Of a stretch of 10,308 nt of DNA, positions 6,066-10,308 are shown in pieces (within the stretch, counting starts at the first letter, position 1; the number at the start of each line of letters is the position of its first letter). The stretch covers positions 1 through 10,308 of the forward strand of contig CAUGKZ010000032.1 of the NCBI GenBank assembly GCA_959600065.1, read 5' to 3'. The notes under the pieces are model-generated. The model did no database searches. It had not been told where the DNA came from and saw only the letters and a program-made list of their open reading frames with translations. The translations under genes were made by a program, and so were the position numbers. Origin of the DNA: an uncultured Kroppenstedtia sp. GTDB lineage: Bacteria > Bacillota > Bacilli > Thermoactinomycetales > DSM-45169.

Positions 6066-7382
6066 TTGAGTAAATTTCTTCACACAGGCTGGCTGGTTTT
6101 TCCCTTGCGGGTGGCTCCAGGCCACCTCCGCTTTATCCCCCGCGGACAGCCCACCTCTCCTTCCCTCCCTTCTCTCCTATCCATGCGGTTGGGATCACAG
6201 TGGGTAAAGAAAGTGCGGATTGATTCATCTGGAACCTCCACCCCGCTTCAGATGAAATGGCCGGCCCAGCTAAGAAAAAACAAAAACGGACAGGTTCAAG
6301 CCGGTCCTTTTATCGCGATCTTAACTTCTGCAGGGGAGGGTGGATTTCGTGGCAATGTGTCCAATTTTTCCGATCTGATCCGCACAGGTCGGCGGATGGG
6401 TGTCACCGTCTATGTCCTGACACCAGAGGGGCTTCGACCGGGAGCAAAAACCGTAAAGGGCTTCCTCTTAAACCCCCATAGCAAAGGACCTCGCTGGGTA
6501 GCCACCACGCTGCCGCTGCCGGATGTGGTGTACAACCGGATTCCCTCTCGTCGCCATGAGATGCGCCCGGCAGAACAAAAAGCTTTGGCCATCCTCTCGA
6601 CGATGCCCGGAATTCATCTCTTTAACCCCGCATTCTTCAACAAGTGGACCCTGTTTCTCCACATGGGTCGCTCGGAAAAATTGAGCCGTCTGCTTCCCGA
6701 TACAGTGGAATGGGAGGGCGGCACCCGACTGGATGAGATGGTAAAAAAGCATTCCACTCTGTTTCTCAAGCCAGTGAATGGGAAAGCCGGGAACGGGATG
6801 ATCCGGATCAGCCAGCAGGAGAGAGGTTACGAAATCATCCATCAAACTCTACGTGGGAAACAAAGGTTTCACAGCAGCGACGACAAGCTTCGAAGCAAGT
6901 TGAAAGCACTGACCCGGAACCGGAAATATATTCTACAACAGGGAATCCAGCTGGCTCGCTATCGCGGGCGCCCCTTCGATCTGCGTCTGTTGTTACAAAA
7001 GAAAGGGACCGGCCAATGGGATGTCACCGGAATCGGAGTTCGTGTGGCAGGTGGGGGAGCGATCAGCACCCATGTGCCCATGGGTGGCTCCATCGCTCCC
7101 ATCGGAGAGGTTCTCCGCAGCCTGTTTGGAAATCAAGCTTCCACCATCACAGAACACCTCCAGTCCACCGCTTTGGAAATTGCCAGCCATATCGAAAAAG
7201 AAGAAGGGAAAAACCTTGGAGAAATGTCCATGGACCTAGGGCTGGAACCCGACGGGAAGATCTGGTTTTTTGAAGCCAATGCTAAACCGATGAAATTTGA
7301 TGAGCCGGTCATCCGACAAAAATCCTTGCGCCGCCTGATTGAATACTCCCTCTACTTGAGTGGTTACGCTCGGAGGTCATAA
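6066..7382 (+). CDS. YheC/YheD-family ATP-grasp protein, copy 4 (long, divergent motifs)
   Basis: The 438-residue protein is clearly a paralogue of copies 1 and 3 (LPDVVYNRIPSRR at 151-163, FNPAFFNK at 186-193, RPFDLRLLLQKK at 302-313), yet it departs at key places. The nucleotide loop is KPVNGKAGNG (235-244), with lysine and alanine where the others have serine and leucine/histidine. The metal-binding end reads EMSMDLG...WFFEANAKP instead of ELG-D...NSKP. The N-terminal domain is short and poorly conserved. The glutamate and asparagine of the EAN triad are kept, so activity is possible but may be altered. The start is TTG at 6066, chosen because AAGGGGG (6052-6058) lies 7 bases upstream and no ATG or GTG is better placed. 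It follows copy 3 by 15 bases and precedes the acetyltransferase by 3. Confidence 0.85.
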   Translation: MSKFLHTGWLVFPLRVAPGHLRFIPRGQPTSPSLPSLLSMRLGSQWVKKVRIDSSGTSTPLQMKWPAQLRKNKNGQVQAGPFIAILTSAGEGGFRGNVSNFSDLIRTGRRMGVTVYVLTPEGLRPGAKTVKGFLLNPHSKGPRWVATTLPLPDVVYNRIPSRRHEMRPAEQKALAILSTMPGIHLFNPAFFNKWTLFLHMGRSEKLSRLLPDTVEWEGGTRLDEMVKKHSTLFLKPVNGKAGNGMIRISQQERGYEIIHQTLRGKQRFHSSDDKLRSKLKALTRNRKYILQQGIQLARYRGRPFDLRLLLQKKGTGQWDVTGIGVRVAGGGAISTHVPMGGSIAPIGEVLRSLFGNQASTITEHLQSTALEIASHIEKEEGKNLGEMSMDLGLEPDGKIWFFEANAKPMKFDEPVIRQKSLRRLIEYSLYLSGYARRS

Positions 7383-7385
7383 ACA

Positions 7386-7859
7386 GTGATCCGAATCGTT
7401 CCCATTCGTCCCACTCTCTTACGACGGGTTCGCCCTCAGCTCCTCCGCTTCTCCAAACGACACGGCGACCGCCGGATCACACATCGTGCCCTTCGTTGGC
7501 TCCGCAGCCTGACCGGAGATCCCTTTCCCGGGGGAACCTGGCTGGCTGCAGCCCTGGATGGGCAACGTCTGGCCGGTTTCATCCTGTTTGGCAAATACGG
7601 ACTGGAGGAATCCTTCATCGTGGTTCACCCGGAGTACCGCAAACAGGCTGTTGCAGAGTCTCTCCTGGAAGCGGCCCTCCATACATTGGACCGGGTTTAC
7701 ACCCGGGTGGCCTGTGACAATATTCCCAGCCTCAAACTTTGTTTTAAGCAAGGATTAGTCGCCTTTCAACTGGTTACAGGACCTACGGGAAAACCCACCC
7801 TCTGTCTCGGAGGAGGAAACTGGAGCCGAAAAGAGTTTACCGATGAGGGTTTGAATTGA
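7386..7859 (+). CDS. GNAT-family N-acetyltransferase
   Basis: This 157-residue protein has the core of a GCN5-related acetyltransferase. SFIVVHPEYRKQAVAESLLE (residues 76-95) is the acetyl-CoA-binding strand and loop, with RKQAVA in place of the usual R/Q-x-x-G-x-A, so the first glycine is an alanine. VACDNIPSLKLCFKQGLVAF (108-127) is the typical second motif. The first 40 residues are very basic and not recognised. Acceptor unknown. The GTG start at 7386 has GGAGG (7372-7376) 9 bases upstream, inside the end of copy 4. As last gene of the ATP-grasp operon it may acetylate the product, substrate or carrier of the ligases, but nothing in the sequence proves this. An alternative is that its fold serves in aminoacyl or peptide transfer, as in some GNAT relatives. 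Confidence 0.8.
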   Translation: MIRIVPIRPTLLRRVRPQLLRFSKRHGDRRITHRALRWLRSLTGDPFPGGTWLAAALDGQRLAGFILFGKYGLEESFIVVHPEYRKQAVAESLLEAALHTLDRVYTRVACDNIPSLKLCFKQGLVAFQLVTGPTGKPTLCLGGGNWSRKEFTDEGLN

Positions 7860-7911
7860 CCTGAGCGATCCGATGTGACAGCCAGCAACCCGAAAACGTC
7901 GACCAAACTGA

Positions 7912-7949
7912 AAAAGTCGGATGCCTCTTAGATAGGGCATCCGACTTTT
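7912..7949. terminator. Bidirectional terminator between the ATP-grasp operon and spoVR
   Basis: Two perfectly complementary 14-base arms (AAAAGTCGGATGCC at 7912-7925 and its complement at 7936-7949) enclose a 10-base loop. Rightwards the hairpin ends in TTTTATCTATTT, leftwards in TTTTT. It lies 53 bases after the acetyltransferase stop and 50 bases after the spoVR stop read in the other direction, so it can end both convergent transcripts. Confidence 0.9.
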
Positions 7950-7998
7950 ATCTATTTCCATCTTCGGGGGATCTCGGCTTCGGATTTCCCCTTTTGCC

Positions 7999-9396
7999 TC
8001 AAAGAAAACGACGGATACACTTTCGACCGTTGTAGGTAAACAGCACCGGTTTGTTCTCAATCATGCTCTCAATATGAACCGAACGTCCCCACAGGTGGTA
8101 CACATGCGGCAAGGTCTTCTCGATATATTTGAGATCCAACTCCAATCCCTCATAACGATGCTTCAAATACAGCTCCCCATTATTCATATAGTCTCCGTTT
8201 TCCACCACAATATAGGGATGCCCGCCATTGACCCGGGTGCCGATCAGCTGATCCCGCACCGCTTTCCAGTCCTTTTCCGTCACGATCCATTCGTTTCCGG
8301 TTCGTTGAAAGACATACAGATCCAGATCCTCTACCAATTGCTTAGTCAGATAGTTACGAATGAAAGAAGTGTCCATTTCCAATTCTCGCACCTCAAAAAT
8401 CTTCTCCCGCCCCTCGCCTGGAGTCTGGCCACGATGCTGCTGCTCCACAGTCGGTTGATCCCAACGTCTCTCGATATCTTCAAACAACTTCAACCCCAGA
8501 TAATAGGGATTGATAGAAGTCTTGGAAGGCTGGATCACTGAGGCATTCAATTTGGCAAACTCCAGGGTCTCTTCTTCTGACAGCTCCAACTCGCGCAAGA
8601 TACGGATATGCCAATAAGAGGCCCAACCCTCATTCATGATTTTCGTCTCCAACTGGGGCCAAAAATAGAGCATCTCTTCCCGCAAGACCGTTAATATATC
8701 CTGTTGCCAATCTTCTAAAACCCGACTCTGTTCCATAATAAACAGCAAGAGATCCTTCTCCGGTGCGGGGGGGATTTTCTTTTTAGTCGCCTCTTTAGTT
8801 GTCTCTGGTGTAGAGTCATCATCCAATTCCCACAAGTCATCGTAGGGAGTGGCCCTTCTCTGTTTTTTGCTCTCTTTTTTCCCTTCCTGTTGTGGTTGCG
8901 ATCGCGGCCGTTTCAGGCTGGGATCGATATGTTCCTGGATCGCCAACACGTCATCCAGAAAACTTTCCACCCGATCTTTCCCGTACTGCAACTCATATTG
9001 CCGGATGCGCTCGGCACTGGCCGCCATACTTTCCACCATATCTCTGGATGTATTTGCAAAACGAGCATTGTTTTTAAAAAAATCACAATGAGCCAACACA
9101 TGAGCCACAATCAATTTATTTTGAATGAGGCTGTTCCCTTTTAACAGAAAGGCATAACAGGGATTGGAATTGATGACCAGTTCATAGATGCGACTGAGAT
9201 TCAGATCATACTCCAGCTTCATCTTGTGAAAGGTTTTACCGAAACTCCAGTGCGAAAATCGCGTCGGCATCCCATAAGCTCCAAAGGTGTAGATCACCTC
9301 TGGGGGGCAGATCTCATATCTCATCGGATAAAAGTCAAGGCCAAATCCCTTTGCGATCTCTGTGATCTCTCCCACCGCTCGTTCCAGTTCGCTCAT
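7999..9396 (-). CDS. spoVR: SpoVR family sporulation protein
   Basis: The protein has 465 residues, against about 468 in Bacillus subtilis, and is recognisable along its whole length. Landmarks are [17 protein letters not shown] (17-33), FSHWSFGK (47-54), [10 protein letters not shown] (76-85), the histidine-rich [12 protein letters not shown] (99-110), a variable lysine-rich linker ending in [11 protein letters not shown], then [19 protein letters not shown] and [15 protein letters not shown]. SpoVR is needed for normal spore cortex formation in Bacillus and is made in the mother cell; its biochemical activity is not settled, and relatives (YcgB) occur in non-sporulating bacteria. The ATG at 9396-9394 was chosen because family members start at MSELERA-like sequence; GGTGGGTGA just upstream is a usable but weak ribosome binding site. 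An in-frame ATG at 9483 would add 29 residues not seen in the family. It converges with the ATP-grasp operon. Confidence 0.95.
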   Translation of the reverse strand: MSELERAVGEITEIAKGFGLDFYPMRYEICPPEVIYTFGAYGMPTRFSHWSFGKTFHKMKLEYDLNLSRIYELVINSNPCYAFLLKGNSLIQNKLIVAHVLAHCDFFKNNARFANTSRDMVESMAASAERIRQYELQYGKDRVESFLDDVLAIQEHIDPSLKRPRSQPQQEGKKESKKQRRATPYDDLWELDDDSTPETTKEATKKKIPPAPEKDLLLFIMEQSRVLEDWQQDILTVLREEMLYFWPQLETKIMNEGWASYWHIRILRELELSEEETLEFAKLNASVIQPSKTSINPYYLGLKLFEDIERRWDQPTVEQQHRGQTPGEGREKIFEVRELEMDTSFIRNYLTKQLVEDLDLYVFQRTGNEWIVTEKDWKAVRDQLIGTRVNGGHPYIVVENGDYMNNGELYLKHRYEGLELDLKYIEKTLPHVYHLWGRSVHIESMIENKPVLFTYNGRKCIRRFL

Positions 9397-9563
9397 TTCA
9401 CCCACCGTTTTCCATCTCCCCTTCCCCCTGTCCTCTCTCTTTACAGCATACGTCGAGACACGCAAAAGGTTGATATGAGCCATGCTCTTTCCAGACTCGA
9501 TTTCCTGAGTCTTTGACCTCTGAAATAAAAAAGCCGCTCTTGTAGGAGCAGCCACAACACATC
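9397..9563 (-). other. Upstream region of spoVR
   Basis: This 167-base spacer holds the terminator of the sdpI-like gene (9527-9552) and about 130 bases in which a spoVR promoter must lie. A TCATATC (9475-9469 on the minus strand) resembles a sigma-E -35, but no CATACAAT-like -10 is found at the right distance. The promoter was not identified. Confidence 0.4.
9527..9552 (-). terminator. Rho-independent terminator of the sdpR-sdpI unit
   Basis: On the minus strand GCTGCTC (9552-9546), a 6-base loop, then GAGCGGC (9539-9533) form a 7-base-pair stem with one U-G pair, followed by six T and ATTT. It lies 11 bases after the stop of the sdpI-like gene. Confidence 0.85.
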
Positions 9564-10220
9564 TCATGTATGATGATTCAACTTTTGAAACAGAAGATAA
9601 GAATAGATCCCAGGCGCCAAGACGGATCCTGCCCCAGCAATCATCACGGTCCAAATGGCGACCGAGAGAGGCAAAAAAGACGACAGCAAGATCAATAATC
9701 CCGCTCCCATCCAGATCGCACCGCCGATCCGGTGGGTTCTCCGCCAAACCTCCGGATTCTCCATCGTCCAGGGGAGTCGGATGCCGATAAACCAATTGGG
9801 GCGGACCTGACCCATATAATTGCCTATCATCATCCACAGGAGTCCCACTCCCACCATCACCGCTCTGGGAATCTCCATCGGATATCCCAGTGCGTTCAGT
9901 AGGATTACGATAAACAAAGCACTGATAAACAGGGTGATCACGACTCGGAAGAGCTCGTAGATGCGTTTAAACTTCTGATAATTTTCCCGACGCGGATCCA
10001 CAGCGGGGATCCATTTTAACAATAAAGGCAAACCCAAGTTGAGAGCGGTCATTATTAAAATAAAAACAGATTTATCGCTGTAATCATCTGGTTGCCCATT
10101 CGGCCCAAAATGACTGGGAATCTGGTCTGGAAGACGATCATAAACCGTCCACGCAAAAATCAGAGTAGCCAATCCCGCCAACAAAATGATTGTATCCCAA
10201 CGATTCCATCCTTTATTCAC
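9564..10220 (-). CDS. sdpI: SdpI/DUF1648-family membrane protein (immunity or signalling type)
   Basis: The protein has 218 residues with about six predicted membrane helices (near residues 9-27, 50-69, 92-112, 117-134, 166-183 and 185-207). The DUF1648 signature [20 protein letters not shown] (31-50) lies between helices 1 and 2, and the SdpI-type block [20 protein letters not shown] (137-156) precedes helix 5. In Bacillus subtilis SdpI protects against the SdpC cannibalism toxin and also captures the SdpR repressor at the membrane. The GTG at 10220-10218 was chosen because GGAAGGAG (10236-10229) lies 8 bases upstream; the GTG at 10238 would have no room for a ribosome binding site. The gene overlaps the sdpR-like gene by 8 bases, which implies translational coupling. 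No sdpABC toxin genes lie in the visible part. Confidence 0.85.
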   Translation of the reverse strand: MNKGWNRWDTIILLAGLATLIFAWTVYDRLPDQIPSHFGPNGQPDDYSDKSVFILIMTALNLGLPLLLKWIPAVDPRRENYQKFKRIYELFRVVITLFISALFIVILLNALGYPMEIPRAVMVGVGLLWMMIGNYMGQVRPNWFIGIRLPWTMENPEVWRRTHRIGGAIWMGAGLLILLSSFLPLSVAIWTVMIAGAGSVLAPGIYSYLLFQKLNHHT

Positions 10221-10308
10221 CTTTCCCTCTCCTTCCACTCCTGTTTTTTGCCAAATCCAGAAACCACCCCGTCACATCTTGCAGGACAGTCGTATTCAGG
10301 GAGTACAA
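10213..10308 (-). CDS. sdpR: C-terminus of an SdpR-like ArsR-family repressor (partial, runs off the right edge)
   Basis: The last 31 codons are present. The segment beginning LYSLNTTVLQDVTGWFLDLA matches the end of ArsR/SdpR winged-helix repressors, where a final beta-wing strand (Y-SLNTTVLQ) is followed by a short helix. In Bacillus subtilis SdpR represses its own sdpRI operon until SdpI binds toxin and removes SdpR to the membrane. The tail here is basic (RSGRRGKG) and overlaps the sdpI-like start by 8 bases in a GTGAATAA junction. The start and DNA-binding part lie outside the window. Order, overlap and sequence agree, so the assignment is good despite the short fragment. Confidence 0.8.
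   Translation of the reverse strand: MYSLNTTVLQDVTGWFLDLAKNRSGRRGKGE
10229..10236 (-). promoter_or_regulatory. Ribosome binding site that fixes the sdpI start
   Basis: GGAAGGAG on the minus strand lies 8 bases before the GTG at 10220-10218, within the last codons of the sdpR-like gene. It is the reason for choosing this GTG over the one six codons upstream. Confidence 0.7.

Noticed and set aside
7861..7895. GCCAGCAACC string after the acetyltransferase gene, resembling part of a riboswitch
   Set aside because: It is isolated, lies between two convergent genes and has no gene downstream to control.
9440..9480. Sigma-E promoter for spoVR (TCATATC with CGTATGCT)
   Set aside because: The spacing is 19 bases instead of about 14-15, and the -10 match is poor.
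9397..9837. N-terminal extension of spoVR to 612 residues
   Set aside because: The extra 147 codons run through the sdpI terminator and antisense to the sdpI frame; family members start at the MSELERA-like position.
1..10308. tRNA, rRNA, CRISPR, insertion sequence or phage signatures
   Set aside because: No cloverleaf ends, regularly spaced repeats, transposase motifs or terminal inverted repeats were seen on either strand.

Overview
The window looks like chromosome of a spore-forming Gram-positive bacterium of the Bacillales. The best guess is the Thermoactinomycetaceae type (Kroppenstedtia/Desmospora-like), but that placement is inference from gene content and style, not from a marker gene. 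Supporting signs are strong AGGAGG-type ribosome binding sites, frequent GTG and TTG starts, short U-tailed terminators, and several sporulation families (YheC/YheD ATP-grasp proteins, SpoVR, a YheA/YlbF-family protein).

Left part (1-1983, all on the minus strand). A YheA/YlbF-family gene (1597-1983) is followed after 19 bases by a ytkL-type metal-dependent hydrolase (885-1577) and a terminator. Next comes a small two-helix membrane protein (399-695) whose terminator overlaps its stop codon. A 336-base gene-free stretch follows, with a TATAAT box and several nested inverted repeats. The first 16 codons of a ytoI-like DRTGG/CBS-domain gene run off the left edge (1-48).

Centre (2135-7859, plus strand). 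Five tightly packed genes form one probable operon. Four are tandem paralogues of the YheC/YheD endospore-coat-associated ATP-grasp family (476, 372, 456 and 438 aa), and the last is a GNAT acetyltransferase. Junctions are a 1-base overlap (TAATG), a 4-base overlap (ATGA), a 15-base gap and a 3-base gap. A sigma-K-like promoter (AC, 17 bases, CATACCCTA) lies just upstream, which fits late mother-cell expression. The ATP-grasp copies keep the nucleotide- and metal-binding motifs to different degrees. Together they look like a dedicated spore-surface ligation or modification system, but that function is inferred.

Right part (7860-10308). The operon ends at a near-perfect hairpin that can also terminate the convergent spoVR gene (7999-9396, minus). 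Upstream of spoVR, also on the minus strand, lies an sdpR-sdpI pair: the last 31 codons of an SdpR-like ArsR-family repressor, overlapping by 8 bases a six-helix SdpI/DUF1648 immunity-type membrane protein with its own terminator.

No tRNA, rRNA, insertion sequence, CRISPR array or phage gene was seen. The most interesting parts are the expanded YheC/YheD cluster with its GNAT gene, and the structured leader in front of the ytoI-like gene.
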